Below are positions 30,184 to 39,410 of a stretch of DNA of 64,000 nucleotides, piece by piece. The notes beneath the pieces are model-generated. The model was not told where the DNA came from and searched no databases. It saw nothing but the letters and a program-made list of their open reading frames with translations. Location: NCBI GenBank assembly GCA_963696315.1, contig CAVOJU010000014.1:1-64000 (forward strand), read 5' to 3'. The position numbers and the translations under genes were made by a program. Within the stretch, counting starts at the first letter, position 1; each line of letters starts with the position of its first letter. Source of the DNA: CAWKEY01 sp963696315 (GTDB taxonomy: Bacteria; Pseudomonadota; Gammaproteobacteria; Methylococcales; Methylomonadaceae).

Positions 30184-30558
30184 ATGGCCACGATCAACCA
30201 ATTGGTTCGTAAGCCTCGCGCTAAAGTAGTGGAAAAAAGCAATGTGCCAGCGCTGGAAGCATGCCCGCAGCGTAGGGGCGTGTGTACACGCGTTTATACG
30301 ACAACGCCAAAAAAACCTAATTCGGCGCTACGTAAAGTCGCCAGGGTCCGATTGACTAACGGATCAGAAGTCAGTAGCTATATTGGTGGTGAAGGACATA
30401 ACCTTCAGGAGCACTCGGTGGTTCTGATTCGTGGGGGTCGTGTTAAGGATTTGCCGGGTGTGAGGTATCACGTTGTTCGTGGTAGCTTGGATACTTCTGG
30501 TGTAACGAACAGAAAATGCGGGCGCTCCAAATATGGAACCAAGCGTCCTAAAAGCTAA
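30184..30558 (+). CDS. rpsL: ribosomal protein uS12
   Basis: 124-residue protein of the decoding centre. ATG 30184 (MATINQLVRKPR) matches the family start, although the frame is open eight codons upstream. The accuracy loops are TTPKKPNSALRKV and GGRVKDLPGVRYH, with the lysines whose mutation gives streptomycin resistance unchanged. It is the first gene of rpsL-rpsG-fusA-tuf. The gap to rpsG is only 19 bases, too short for the long S7-binding leader seen in Escherichia coli. Confidence 0.98.
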   Translation: MATINQLVRKPRAKVVEKSNVPALEACPQRRGVCTRVYTTTPKKPNSALRKVARVRLTNGSEVSSYIGGEGHNLQEHSVVLIRGGRVKDLPGVRYHVVRGSLDTSGVTNRKCGRSKYGTKRPKS

Positions 30559-30577
30559 TGGTTGGTTGGTGAGTTAA

Positions 30578-31048
30578 ATGTCAAGAAGAAGAGTAGCGGC
30601 GAAAAGAGATATAATTCCAGATCCTCGATTTGGCAGTGTCATGCTGACCAAATTCATGAACATGATCATGGAAAGTGGAAAAAAATCAGTTGCTGAGTCC
30701 ATCGTTTACGGCGCATTGGATGTGATTGGAAATAAAGGGCATGCAGAGCCCTTGGAAGTGTTGTCCAAAGCGCTCGAAAACGTACAGCCAAGGGTAGAGG
30801 TTAAATCTCGACGTGTCGGTGGTGCAACTTATCAGGTTCCGGTTGAAGTGCGTCCTTCAAGACGGATGGCGCTGGCTATGCGGTGGTTAATTGATGCTTC
30901 ACGGAAAAGAAATGAAAGGAATATGTCTGCCAAGTTGGCAGGTGAGCTAATGGATGCTTTTGAAAGTAGAGGATCTGCGGCTAAGAAGCGAGAAGATACG
31001 CACAGAATGGCTGAAGCGAATAAAGCTTTCTCGCATTACCGCTGGTAA
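30578..31048 (+). CDS. rpsG: ribosomal protein uS7
   Basis: 156-residue primary 16S rRNA-binding protein that nucleates assembly of the small-subunit head. Typical segments are MSRRRVAAKRDIIPDPRFGS, RPSRRMALAMRWLIDASRKR and, at the end, EANKAFSHYRW. In other bacteria S7 represses the str operon. It lies between rpsL and fusA with short gaps. Confidence 0.98.
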   Translation: MSRRRVAAKRDIIPDPRFGSVMLTKFMNMIMESGKKSVAESIVYGALDVIGNKGHAEPLEVLSKALENVQPRVEVKSRRVGGATYQVPVEVRPSRRMALAMRWLIDASRKRNERNMSAKLAGELMDAFESRGSAAKKREDTHRMAEANKAFSHYRW

Positions 31049-31078
31049 GCAGAGAATTGCATTGAAGGCAGGATAGTT

Positions 31079-33175
31079 GTGGCTAGGAAGACCCCAATAG
31101 AGCGTTACCGAAATATCGGAATAATGGCTCACATTGATGCCGGTAAGACCACAACAACAGAGCGTATACTCTACTACACGGGTGTTTCGCACAAAATAGG
31201 TGAAGTTCACGATGGTGCGGCGACCATGGACTGGATGGAGCAAGAGCAGGAGCGGGGAATTACGATTACCTCCGCAGCAACTACCTGCTTTTGGAGTGGC
31301 ATGGAAAAGCAGTTTCCGCAGCACAGGATCAATATAATAGATACGCCAGGGCATGTTGACTTCACAATTGAAGTTGAGCGTTCGCTGCGTGTGTTGGATG
31401 GTGCGTGTGCGGTATTTTGTGCTGTAGGCGGAGTGGAGCCTCAGTCAGAGACTGTTTGGCGTCAAGCCAATAAATACAAGGTGCCGCGGTTAGTTTTTGT
31501 CAATAAAATGGACCGATCCGGAGCAAACTTTCTTCGGGTAATTGAACAGATTAGACAGCGCTTGGGGAGTAACCCAGTGCCTATGCAGTTACCGATAGGT
31601 GCGGAAGAAAAATTTGAAGGGGTTGTAGACCTGATCAAAATGAAAGCTATCTATTGGAATGATAGCAATATGGGTATGACTTTCCAGGAAAAAGAAATTC
31701 CGGAAAATATGGTAGCTCTTTGCATGGAATGGCGGGAGCGGATGATCGAGGCAGCAGCGGATGCAAGCGAAGAGTTAATGGGAAAATACCTGGAAAACGG
31801 AATTTTGAGCAACGACGAAATAAGGCAAGGCATTCGTACACAAACAATTGCCAATAAGGTCGTTCCAGCATTTTGTGGCTCTGCATTCAAGAACAAAGGT
31901 GTACAGGCAATGTTGGATGCCGTTATTGAATACATGCCGGCACCCACCGATGTTGATGCTATTAAAGGTCATCTCGATGATGAAGTCACTGAGGCCGAAC
32001 GGCCGGCGAGTGACGATGTGCCTTTTGCGGCTCTTGCGTTTAAAATTGCTACCGATCCTTTTGTTGGTGCGCTGACGTTTTTTAGAGTGTACTCGGGTGT
32101 TTTGAATTCTGGAGACAGTATTTATAACTCGGTAAAAATGAAAAAAGAGCGGATTGGGCGTATTGTGCAGATGCATGCCAATAGTCGCGAAGAAGTCAAG
32201 GAAGTACGAGCCGGGGATATAGCGGCAGCAATCGGCTTAAAAGAAGTCACGACGGGTGACACCCTATGCGATTTAAAGTCGGTGATCGTGCTGGAACGGA
32301 TGGATTTTCCGGAACCGGTTATTTCGGTAGCTGTAGAGCCGAAAACCAAGGCAGATCAGGAAAAAATGGGTGTGGCTTTAAGTAAGCTGGCTCAAGAAGA
32401 TCCCTCATTCAGAGTTCATACGGATGCGGAATCTGGTCAAACAATTATCTCCGGCATGGGTGAATTACATCTGGAAATCATTGTTGACCGCATGAAAAGA
32501 GAATTTAATGTTGAAGCTAATGTTGGTGCGCCACAGGTAGCCTACCGAGAAACAATTCGTAAGTCAGTAGAGCAGGAAGGTAAATTCGTCAGACAGTCAG
32601 GCGGTCGAGGTCAATATGGCCATGTCTGGCTGCGGATAGAGCCAAAAGAACCCGGCTCCGGTTACGAATTTGTTAACGAGATTGTTGGTGGCGTGGTTCC
32701 CAGAGAATACATCCCGGCAGTAGACAAGGGTGTTCAGGAGCAGCTAAAAAGTGGTGTGCTGGCTGGATATCCTGTGGTCGATGTAAAAGTGTCAATATTT
32801 GATGGTTCGTATCATGATGTTGATTCGAACGAAATGGCTTTTAAGATCGCCGGTTCTATGTGTTTTCGAGAAGGCGCGAGAAAGGCAAATCCTGTGTTGC
32901 TTGAGCCGATTATGAAAGTCGAAATCGTAACACCTGAGGATTACATGGGCGATGTTGTTGGTGATATTAATAGGCGCCGAGGCATGATACAGGGGATGGA
33001 GGATATGCCATCAGGTAAGGCAATTAGCTGCGAAGTACCGTTAGCGGAAATGTTTGGTTATGCAACTGATTTGCGATCGGCAACACAGGGGCGAGCAACA
33101 TACACTATGCAGTTTGAAAAATACAATGAAGCACCTGCAAATATTGCGGAAGCCATTATTAAAAAATCTTCATAA
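31079..33175 (+). CDS. fusA: elongation factor G
   Basis: 698-residue GTPase that drives translocation and ribosome recycling. It starts at GTG 31079 (MARKTPIERYRNIGIMAHID). G1 is AHIDAGKTTTTERIL, then IDTPGHVDFTIEVERSLRVL and NKMDRSGANF. Domains III-V follow, including GMGELHLEIIVDRMKREFNV. It is cotranscribed with rpsL, rpsG and the second tuf, whose start is 28 bases downstream. Confidence 0.98.
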   Translation: MARKTPIERYRNIGIMAHIDAGKTTTTERILYYTGVSHKIGEVHDGAATMDWMEQEQERGITITSAATTCFWSGMEKQFPQHRINIIDTPGHVDFTIEVERSLRVLDGACAVFCAVGGVEPQSETVWRQANKYKVPRLVFVNKMDRSGANFLRVIEQIRQRLGSNPVPMQLPIGAEEKFEGVVDLIKMKAIYWNDSNMGMTFQEKEIPENMVALCMEWRERMIEAAADASEELMGKYLENGILSNDEIRQGIRTQTIANKVVPAFCGSAFKNKGVQAMLDAVIEYMPAPTDVDAIKGHLDDEVTEAERPASDDVPFAALAFKIATDPFVGALTFFRVYSGVLNSGDSIYNSVKMKKERIGRIVQMHANSREEVKEVRAGDIAAAIGLKEVTTGDTLCDLKSVIVLERMDFPEPVISVAVEPKTKADQEKMGVALSKLAQEDPSFRVHTDAESGQTIISGMGELHLEIIVDRMKREFNVEANVGAPQVAYRETIRKSVEQEGKFVRQSGGRGQYGHVWLRIEPKEPGSGYEFVNEIVGGVVPREYIPAVDKGVQEQLKSGVLAGYPVVDVKVSIFDGSYHDVDSNEMAFKIAGSMCFREGARKANPVLLEPIMKVEIVTPEDYMGDVVGDINRRRGMIQGMEDMPSGKAISCEVPLAEMFGYATDLRSATQGRATYTMQFEKYNEAPANIAEAIIKKSS

Positions 33176-33203
33176 TTTGAATATAACTTAAAGGTATTAA
33201 CTC

Positions 33204-34394
33204 ATGGCCAAAGAAAAATTTTCACGTAGTAAGCCACACGTAAACGTAGGCACCATCGGTCACGTTGATCACGGTAAAACGACACTAACAGCAGCTTTAA
33301 CCACAGTGATGGCAAAATTGCACGGTGGTGCGGTCAAGGCTTTCGATCAAATCGATAACGCCCCTGAAGAGCGTGAGCGTGGTATTACCATTGCCACCTC
33401 GCATGTGGAATATGAATCGGCCACCCGTCACTATGCGCACGTTGACTGCCCGGGTCATGCTGACTACGTCAAGAATATGATTACCGGCGCGGCGCAAATG
33501 GACGGCGCGATCCTGGTTTGTTCCGCGGCAGACGGTCCCATGCCGCAAACCAGAGAGCACATCCTGCTGTCAAGACAGGTAGGCGTGCCCTATATCGTCG
33601 TGTTCCTGAACAAAGCCGACATGGTTGACGATGAAGAGTTGATCGAACTGGTCGAAATGGAACTCAGAGAATTACTGGACATGTATGAATTCCCAGGCGA
33701 TGACACCCCTATCATCAGAGGCTCGGCATTGCTGGCCCTGCAAGGCGATGAAAGCGAAATCGGCGTGCCCTCGGTAGTTAAATTGGTTGAAGCGCTGGAC
33801 AGCTACATTCCGCTGCCGGAAAGAGCGGTTGACGGGGCATTCCTGATGCCGGTTGAAGACGTATTCTCGATCTCGGGCCGTGGTACCGTAGTAACGGGCC
33901 GTATCGAGCGCGGCATTATCAAAGTGGGCCAGGAAGTGGAAATTGTCGGTATCAGACCTACCGTAGCGACCACCGTAACCGGCGTTGAAATGTTCCGCAA
34001 ACTGCTGGATCAAGGTGAGGCCGGCGACAACGTGGGTTTGCTGTTAAGAGGCACCAAACGAGACGACGTCGAGCGTGGACAAGTATTGGCGCACAAAGGC
34101 ACCATCAAGCCTCATGCCCACTTCAAGGCAGAAATTTACGTCTTGTCAAAAGATGAAGGTGGCCGTCATACGCCCTTCTTCAACGGCTATCGCCCGCAGT
34201 TCTACTTCAGAACCACCGACGTAACCGGCGCGGTCCAGCTGCCAGAAGGCGTTGAAATGGTCATGCCTGGCGACAACATTTCTGTAGAAGTGAAACTGAT
34301 TTCACCGATTGCAATGGAAGAAGGCTTGCGTTTCGCGATTCGTGAAGGCGGCCGTACTGTCGGTGCCGGCGTTGTTGCATCAATCATCGAGTAA
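33204..34394 (+). CDS. tuf: elongation factor Tu, copy 2
   Basis: 396-residue EF-Tu in the tufA-type location after fusA. It differs from the copy at 16875 by a single residue near the C-terminus (SIIE instead of SIVE) and a few silent changes, clustered in pairs such as the codons before RPQFYF and the last four codons. Only seven bases separate its stop from rpsJ, so the S10 operon appears to be transcribed as a continuation of str. Confidence 0.98.
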   Translation: MAKEKFSRSKPHVNVGTIGHVDHGKTTLTAALTTVMAKLHGGAVKAFDQIDNAPEERERGITIATSHVEYESATRHYAHVDCPGHADYVKNMITGAAQMDGAILVCSAADGPMPQTREHILLSRQVGVPYIVVFLNKADMVDDEELIELVEMELRELLDMYEFPGDDTPIIRGSALLALQGDESEIGVPSVVKLVEALDSYIPLPERAVDGAFLMPVEDVFSISGRGTVVTGRIERGIIKVGQEVEIVGIRPTVATTVTGVEMFRKLLDQGEAGDNVGLLLRGTKRDDVERGQVLAHKGTIKPHAHFKAEIYVLSKDEGGRHTPFFNGYRPQFYFRTTDVTGAVQLPEGVEMVMPGDNISVEVKLISPIAMEEGLRFAIREGGRTVGAGVVASIIE

Positions 34395-34401
34395 ATAGAA
34401 T

Positions 34402-34713
34402 ATGTCTAAGCAAACTATCAGAATCCGTTTGAAATCATTTGATCATAAGTTGATAGATCAATCGGCTGGTGAGATAGTAGAAACTGCAAAAAGAACTGGC
34501 GCTCAAGTTAAAGGCCCTATTCCTTTGCCTACTAAAAAAGAGCGTTTTACAATTTTGATTTCCCCGCATGTCAATAAAGATGCCAGGGATCAATATGAGC
34601 TAAGAACATATAAACGATTGCTGGATATTGTTGAGCCAACAGAAAAAACCGTAGATGCATTGATGAAACTGGATCTTGCAGCCGGTGTTGATGTTCAAAT
34701 AAAGTTGAATTAA
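34402..34713 (+). CDS. rpsJ: ribosomal protein uS10
   Basis: 103-residue head protein of the small subunit that also binds NusB in antitermination. The loop VKGPIPLPTKKERFTILISP is typical. It is the first gene of the S10 operon, but it lies seven bases after tuf with no room for the L4-binding leader known from Escherichia coli. The spacing to rplC is 19 bases with a good AGAGGAA site. Confidence 0.98.
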   Translation: MSKQTIRIRLKSFDHKLIDQSAGEIVETAKRTGAQVKGPIPLPTKKERFTILISPHVNKDARDQYELRTYKRLLDIVEPTEKTVDALMKLDLAAGVDVQIKLN

Positions 34714-34732
34714 AAAATAGAGGAATTGGCAG

Positions 34733-35383
34733 ATGTCAATAGGTCTTATAGGTCGTAAATGTGGTATGACCAGGGTTTTTTGTGAAGATGGATCCTCGGT
34801 ACCGGTTACTGTTCTCCAGATTGACTCAAACCGAGTTACTCAGGTTAAAGGTATTGAAGTAGACGGTTATCGCGCTATACAAGTAGCAGTAGGGGATAAA
34901 AAGTCTTCAAGAGTCAATAAAGCAATGGCTGGTCATTATGCGGCGGCCAATGTGACGGCCGGACGCGGTCTTTGGGAGTTTAGGCTCGAAGACGGTGAAG
35001 GCGAAGATTTATCTGCCGGTTCCGAATTATCATTGGATATTTTTTCTGAAGGTCAAGTGATTGATGTTCAGGGTATTAGTATCGGTAAGGGTTTTGCAGG
35101 CGGTATAAAACGGCACAATTTTAGTATGCAAGATGCCACACATGGTAACTCACGCTCACATAGGGTTCTTGGTTCCATCGGTATGAATCAGACGCCAGGC
35201 CGAGTATTCAAAGGCAAGAAAATGGAAGGTCATATGGGTGCTGAAAAAGTAACCATTCAGAACCTAACCATTCATGCAATAGACAAAGAAAGAAACTTAA
35301 TTTTAGTAAAGGGCGCAGTGCCTGGTGCTAAGGGCGGTGATGTAACCATTACACCCGCAATGAAAATGCGAAATAAAGGTTAA
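34733..35383 (+). CDS. rplC: ribosomal protein uL3
   Basis: 216-residue large-subunit protein that reaches the peptidyl-transferase centre. It has MSIGLIGRKCGMTRVFCEDG at the start and the central loop with THGNSRSHRVLGSIGMNQTP, which carries the glutamine that PrmB methylates in other bacteria. Three bases separate it from rplD. Confidence 0.98.
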   Translation: MSIGLIGRKCGMTRVFCEDGSSVPVTVLQIDSNRVTQVKGIEVDGYRAIQVAVGDKKSSRVNKAMAGHYAAANVTAGRGLWEFRLEDGEGEDLSAGSELSLDIFSEGQVIDVQGISIGKGFAGGIKRHNFSMQDATHGNSRSHRVLGSIGMNQTPGRVFKGKKMEGHMGAEKVTIQNLTIHAIDKERNLILVKGAVPGAKGGDVTITPAMKMRNKG

Positions 35384-35386
35384 GCC

Positions 35387-36007
35387 ATGGGTTTGCAAAT
35401 ACCTGCAATAAACGAACAGGACACATCCGGATTAGTGGAAGTAGCTGAAGCTGTTTTCGGACAGTCTTTCAATGAAACATTGGTGCATCAGTTAGTAACA
35501 AAGTACCTCGCTGGTGCGAGAGCGGGCACAAAAGCGCAAAAGACCCGATCTGATGTTAGTGGCGGTGGAGCAAAGCCATGGCGTCAAAAAGGTACAGGAC
35601 GGGCAAGATCTGGTACAATACGCAGTCCAATCTGGCGTACGGGTGGTGTGGCTTTCGCAGCGCGGCCACGATCGTACGATCAGAAGCTTAATAAAAAAAT
35701 GTATAGAGCAGGGGTTCGCTCAATTCTATCCGAATTATTAAGGCAAGGCCGTTTGGTTGTCAGTAGCGATATCGTTCCTTCCACTTCAAAAACCAAAGAA
35801 TTAAGCGGCAAACTGAAAAATGTTGACGCTAAACGCATACTGATTGTGGTGGATCGTTTGGATGAGAATTTGGCATTGGCATCAAGAAACATCCCTTATG
35901 TTGAAGTGATTGAAGCAATTAACTTAAGTCCGGTACTTTTGGTTTCAGCTGATAAAGTTATTGCCACGCCTGCAGCGTTGAAGGAAATAGAGGAGCGCTT
36001 ATCATGA
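35387..36007 (+). CDS. rplD: ribosomal protein uL4
   Basis: 206-residue protein lining the exit tunnel. The tunnel loop reads VSGGGAKPWRQKGTGRARSG followed by TIRSPIWRTGGVAF. In Escherichia coli L4 represses the S10 operon through its leader, which is absent here. The rplW start overlaps its stop (ATGA), so translation is coupled. Confidence 0.97.
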   Translation: MGLQIPAINEQDTSGLVEVAEAVFGQSFNETLVHQLVTKYLAGARAGTKAQKTRSDVSGGGAKPWRQKGTGRARSGTIRSPIWRTGGVAFAARPRSYDQKLNKKMYRAGVRSILSELLRQGRLVVSSDIVPSTSKTKELSGKLKNVDAKRILIVVDRLDENLALASRNIPYVEVIEAINLSPVLLVSADKVIATPAALKEIEERLS

Positions 36008-36303
36008 GTGCAAATAATTACCAATTGGCAAGTGTGTTGCAAGCGCCAGTAATATCTGAGAAAAGCACAATTGCAGCTGAAAAAGATAAACGATTTGTTT
36101 TTAAAGTGCTCAAAAATGCAACAAAAAAGCAGGTCAAAAGTGCGGTAGAGGTTATGTTTAACGTTGAGGTTGATTCAGTTCATGTTCTGAACGTTAAAGG
36201 CAAGCAGAAACGGTTTGGTCGTTCCTTAGGCCAAAGATCTGACTGGAAAAAGGCTTATGTGAAACTTAAGCCTGGACATGACATAGATTTCTCTGCGGCT
36301 TAA
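36004..36303 (+). CDS. rplW: ribosomal protein uL23
   Basis: 99-residue protein at the tunnel exit, docking site of trigger factor and SRP. Seen are LQAPVISEKSTIAAEKDKRF and KKQVKSAVEVMFNVEVDSVH. It overlaps the end of rplD by four bases and is followed by rplB. Confidence 0.97.
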   Translation: MSANNYQLASVLQAPVISEKSTIAAEKDKRFVFKVLKNATKKQVKSAVEVMFNVEVDSVHVLNVKGKQKRFGRSLGQRSDWKKAYVKLKPGHDIDFSAA

Positions 36304-36346
36304 TTAAGTCAAAGACATAAAAGATCAATAGGAAACGGTAGAAAGC

Positions 36347-37174
36347 ATGGCTATTGTAAAGTCTAAACCGACTTCACCAGGTTCTCGGTTTGTAGTGCGG
36401 ATCAAGAATGATGAACTGCATAAAGGCAAGCCGCACGCACCCTTGCTAAGCAAAAACAGCAAATCCGGTGGGCGAAACAATCAAGGGCGTATAACAACAC
36501 GTCATATAGGTGGTGGCCATAAGCAGCACTACCGTATCATTGATTTTAAAAGAGATAAGACGGACATCCCGGCTATCGTTGAGCGTCTTGAGTATGATCC
36601 TAACAGAACTGCAAATATTGCCCTGGTTTTGTTCAGGGATGGTGAACGCAGATACATTATTGCTCCAAAAGGCTTGCAGGCCGGTCAGGAAATCATATCC
36701 TCGGATACTGTAGCCGTAAAACCAGGCAATTGTATGCCTTTACGGAATGTACCTATGGGTACGACGGTTCATTGTGTAGAGCTGAAGCCTGGTAAAGGTG
36801 CGCAGTTGGCTAGAAGTGCCGGAACCTCCGTACAACTGGTTGCTAAAGATGGTGCTCACGCAACTATCAGGTTGCGTTCTGGTGAAATGCGTAAAGTGAT
36901 GGCAGATTGTCGCGCAGTGATTGGCGAAGTCTCTAATTCCGAGCATAATCTGGCTTCCCTTGGAAAAGCGGGCGCTACCCGTTGGAGAGGTGTTAGGCCG
37001 ACTGTCCGTGGCGTGGTCATGAACCCAGTCGATCATCCACATGGTGGTGGTGAAGGTCGTACATCCGGCGGTAGGCATCCTGTTTCACCATGGGGTATGC
37101 CAACTAAAGGTTATAAAACAAGAAAAAACAAACGGACTGATAATATGATTGTCAGACGTCGTAAGCAGAAATAG
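36347..37174 (+). CDS. rplB: ribosomal protein uL2
   Basis: 275-residue 23S rRNA-binding protein needed for subunit joining and peptidyl-transferase activity. The conserved C-terminal part reads MNPVDHPHGGGEGRTSGGRH and contains the critical histidine. The N-terminal part is typical (GRNNQGRITTRHIGGGHKQH). It is the longest gene in the S10 operon and is followed by rpsS after 12 bases. Confidence 0.98.
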   Translation: MAIVKSKPTSPGSRFVVRIKNDELHKGKPHAPLLSKNSKSGGRNNQGRITTRHIGGGHKQHYRIIDFKRDKTDIPAIVERLEYDPNRTANIALVLFRDGERRYIIAPKGLQAGQEIISSDTVAVKPGNCMPLRNVPMGTTVHCVELKPGKGAQLARSAGTSVQLVAKDGAHATIRLRSGEMRKVMADCRAVIGEVSNSEHNLASLGKAGATRWRGVRPTVRGVVMNPVDHPHGGGEGRTSGGRHPVSPWGMPTKGYKTRKNKRTDNMIVRRRKQK

Positions 37175-37186
37175 AGAGGAAATAGC

Positions 37187-37459
37187 GTGCCGCGTTCAAT
37201 TAAAAAAGGTCCTTTTATTGATCATCATCTACTAAAAAAAGTAGAGAGTGCTGTTAGTAGCAATAATCGGAAACCGATTAAAACATGGTCCAGAAGATCA
37301 ATGATTATTCCAGATATGCTGGGCTTAACTATTGCAATCCATAATGGGCGGCTGCACATTCCGGTTCTCATTTCTGAGAATATGGTAGGGCATAAATTAG
37401 GTGAGTTTGCACCCACTAGAACTTATAAAGGCCATGTGGCTGATAAGAAATCAAGGTAG
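37187..37459 (+). CDS. rpsS: ribosomal protein uS19
   Basis: 90-residue small-subunit head protein. It starts at GTG 37187 behind AGAGGAAA (MPRSIKKGPFIDHHLLKKVE), and HKLGEFAPTRTYKGHVADKK is the typical C-terminal region. It sits between rplB and rplV as in all S10 operons. Confidence 0.97.
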   Translation: MPRSIKKGPFIDHHLLKKVESAVSSNNRKPIKTWSRRSMIIPDMLGLTIAIHNGRLHIPVLISENMVGHKLGEFAPTRTYKGHVADKKSR

Positions 37460-37465
37460 GCGAAG

Positions 37466-37801
37466 ATGGAAATTTCAGCAAAATTAAGCAATGCGCCTCT
37501 TTCTGCACAAAAAGCCCGTTTGGTAGGTGATCAAATCCGTGGCTTACCCGTTGAAAAAGCACTGAATATTTTAAAATTCAGTTCAAAAAAGGGTGCCGCG
37601 ATTGTCAAAAAAATTCTTGAATCTGCAATAGCAAACGCTGAGCACAACGAAAGCGCAGATATAGATGATTTAAAAGTGTCTACCGTTTATGTCAATGAAG
37701 GGGCGACCATGAAAAGATTTAAGGCAAGAGCTAAAGGACGTGCAAATCATATCCTTAAAAGAACCTGTCATATTACAGTTAAAGTTGCAGAATTTGAGTA
37801 G
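37466..37801 (+). CDS. rplV: ribosomal protein uL22
   Basis: 111-residue protein with a hairpin reaching into the exit tunnel, where macrolide resistance changes occur. Visible are LSAQKARLVGDQIRGLPVEK and GATMKRFKARAKGRANHILK. It lies six bases after rpsS and nine before rpsC. Confidence 0.97.
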   Translation: MEISAKLSNAPLSAQKARLVGDQIRGLPVEKALNILKFSSKKGAAIVKKILESAIANAEHNESADIDDLKVSTVYVNEGATMKRFKARAKGRANHILKRTCHITVKVAEFE

Positions 37802-37810
37802 GGGCTAAAA

Positions 37811-38482
37811 ATGGGTCAGAAGGTACATCCAACAGGTATACGCCTTGGCATTGTTAAGGATTGGAATTCAAGATGGTATGCTAATAGTCAGGACTATTCA
37901 GTTTTCCTGCATCAGGATTTGATGGTCAGAGACTATATCAAGAAAAAATTAGCTCATGCTTCTGTAAGTCGTATTCAGATCAATCGCCCTGCTAATAATG
38001 CACATATCACTATCCATACGGCGCGTCCTGGCATTGTAATTGGAAAAAAAGGGGAAGATATCGATGTTTTGAGGCAAGAAGTTTCAAAAATGATGGGTAT
38101 CCCTGTTCAATTAAACGTTGAAGAAATTAGGAAGCCTGAGTTAGATGCGCAGCTAGTGGCTGAAAGTATTGCCCAGCAGCTTGAAAAACGAATTATGTAT
38201 CGCCGTGCAATGAAGCGAGCCGTGACCAACACTATGCGTCTAGGCGCAGAAGGCATAAAAATCAATGTCGGCGGCAGATTAAATGGGGCTGAGATCGCAA
38301 GAAGCGAATGGTACAGAGAAGGTCGTGTGCCATTGCATACGCTAAGGGCTGACATCGATTATGCAACGGCAGAAGCAAATACCACATACGGAATTATCGG
38401 TATCAAAGTGTGGATATTTAAAGGTGAAGTATTTGATATGGATGCCCATATTGCTTCTATTAACTCTGAATCTAAAAAATAG
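37811..38482 (+). CDS. rpsC: ribosomal protein uS3
   Basis: 223-residue small-subunit protein at the mRNA entry channel. It starts MGQKVHPTGIRLGIVKDWNS. The KH domain carries TARPGIVIGKKGEDIDVLRQ, and the C-terminal domain has MRLGAEGIKINVGGRLNGAE. Length and gene order are standard. Confidence 0.98.
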   Translation: MGQKVHPTGIRLGIVKDWNSRWYANSQDYSVFLHQDLMVRDYIKKKLAHASVSRIQINRPANNAHITIHTARPGIVIGKKGEDIDVLRQEVSKMMGIPVQLNVEEIRKPELDAQLVAESIAQQLEKRIMYRRAMKRAVTNTMRLGAEGIKINVGGRLNGAEIARSEWYREGRVPLHTLRADIDYATAEANTTYGIIGIKVWIFKGEVFDMDAHIASINSESKK

Positions 38483-38498
38483 TTGAAGGAATAGAGAA

Positions 38499-38912
38499 AT
38501 GCTTCAACCTAAAAGAACTAAATTCCGTAAGCAACATAAAGGCAGAAACAACGGTACTGCTGTGCGTGGATCATCTGTCAGCTTTGGTGAGTATGGCCTT
38601 AAGTCTGTTAGTCGTGGTAGATTGACCGCCCGCCAAATTGAATCAGCCCGTAGAGCAATTACGCGTCATGTAAAACGTGGCGGTAAAATTTGGATAAGAA
38701 TTTTTCCAGATAAGCCAATTACCAAGAAACCCTTAGAAGTTCGTATGGGAAAAGGAAAAGGTAGTGTAGAATACTGGGTTGCTCAAATCAGGCCAGGAAC
38801 GATGTTGTATGAAATTCAAGGTGTTTCTGAAGAATTGGCGCGAGAAGCATTTGCTTTGGCCGCAGCTAAACTGCCTTTAAAGACAACCTTTACTGCTCGG
38901 ACGATAATGTGA
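38499..38912 (+). CDS. rplP: ribosomal protein uL16
   Basis: 137-residue protein near the A site, organised around 23S rRNA and modified by YcfD in some relatives. It starts MLQPKRTKFRKQHKGRNNGT and contains RIFPDKPITKKPLEVRMGKG. Its TGA overlaps the ATG of rpmC, so translation is coupled. Confidence 0.98.
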   Translation: MLQPKRTKFRKQHKGRNNGTAVRGSSVSFGEYGLKSVSRGRLTARQIESARRAITRHVKRGGKIWIRIFPDKPITKKPLEVRMGKGKGSVEYWVAQIRPGTMLYEIQGVSEELAREAFALAAAKLPLKTTFTARTIM

Positions 38913-39103
38913 TGAAAGTTAGTGAAATACGCCAAAAAACAAAAGTTGAATTACGGAGCATGCTGCTTGATTTATCACGCGAGCAATTCAATTTACGTAT
39001 GCAAAAAGGAACAGGCCAGCTATCAAAACCGGATCAAATGAAGAAGGTCAGGCGTAATGTGGCACGTATCAATACTGTATTAAAAGAAATGGCGAGTGCG
39101 TGA
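38912..39103 (+). CDS. rpmC: ribosomal protein uL29
   Basis: 63-residue helical protein near the tunnel exit. I use ATG 38912 (MKVSEIRQKTKVELRSML), which shares one base with the rplP stop; a GTG one codon earlier is less likely. The segment SREQFNLRMQKGTGQL is typical. rpsQ begins three bases after the stop. Confidence 0.96.
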   Translation: MKVSEIRQKTKVELRSMLLDLSREQFNLRMQKGTGQLSKPDQMKKVRRNVARINTVLKEMASA

Positions 39104-39105
39104 AT

Positions 39106-39369
39106 ATGAGCGAAAATGCAACAAAACTGCGTACAATCACTGGTCGGGTTGTCAGTAACAAAATGGATAAAACAATTACAGTTTTAGTCGAGCGAGTCGT
39201 AAAGCATCCTGTCTATGGCAAGTACATAAAACGGTCAACTAAAATGATGGCTCATGATGAAGCTAACATATGCCAAGAAGGTGATGTCGTTGCTATTGCA
39301 TCATGCAGACCTTTGTCTAAGAATAAAACCTTTAAATTGGTTGAAGTCTTAGAAAGTTCAAAAAAATAG
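39106..39369 (+). CDS. rpsQ: ribosomal protein uS17
   Basis: 87-residue primary 16S rRNA-binding protein. I chose ATG 39106 (MSENATKLRTITGRVVSNKM) over the GTG at 39100, which overlaps the rpmC stop. RVVKHPVYGKYIKRSTKMMA and IASCRPLSKNKTFKLVEVLE are typical. It is the last gene of the S10 operon. Confidence 0.97.
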   Translation: MSENATKLRTITGRVVSNKMDKTITVLVERVVKHPVYGKYIKRSTKMMAHDEANICQEGDVVAIASCRPLSKNKTFKLVEVLESSKK

Positions 39370-39410
39370 CATTTACAGCTATTAACAAACAGACTAATTG
39401 GGAATAAATC

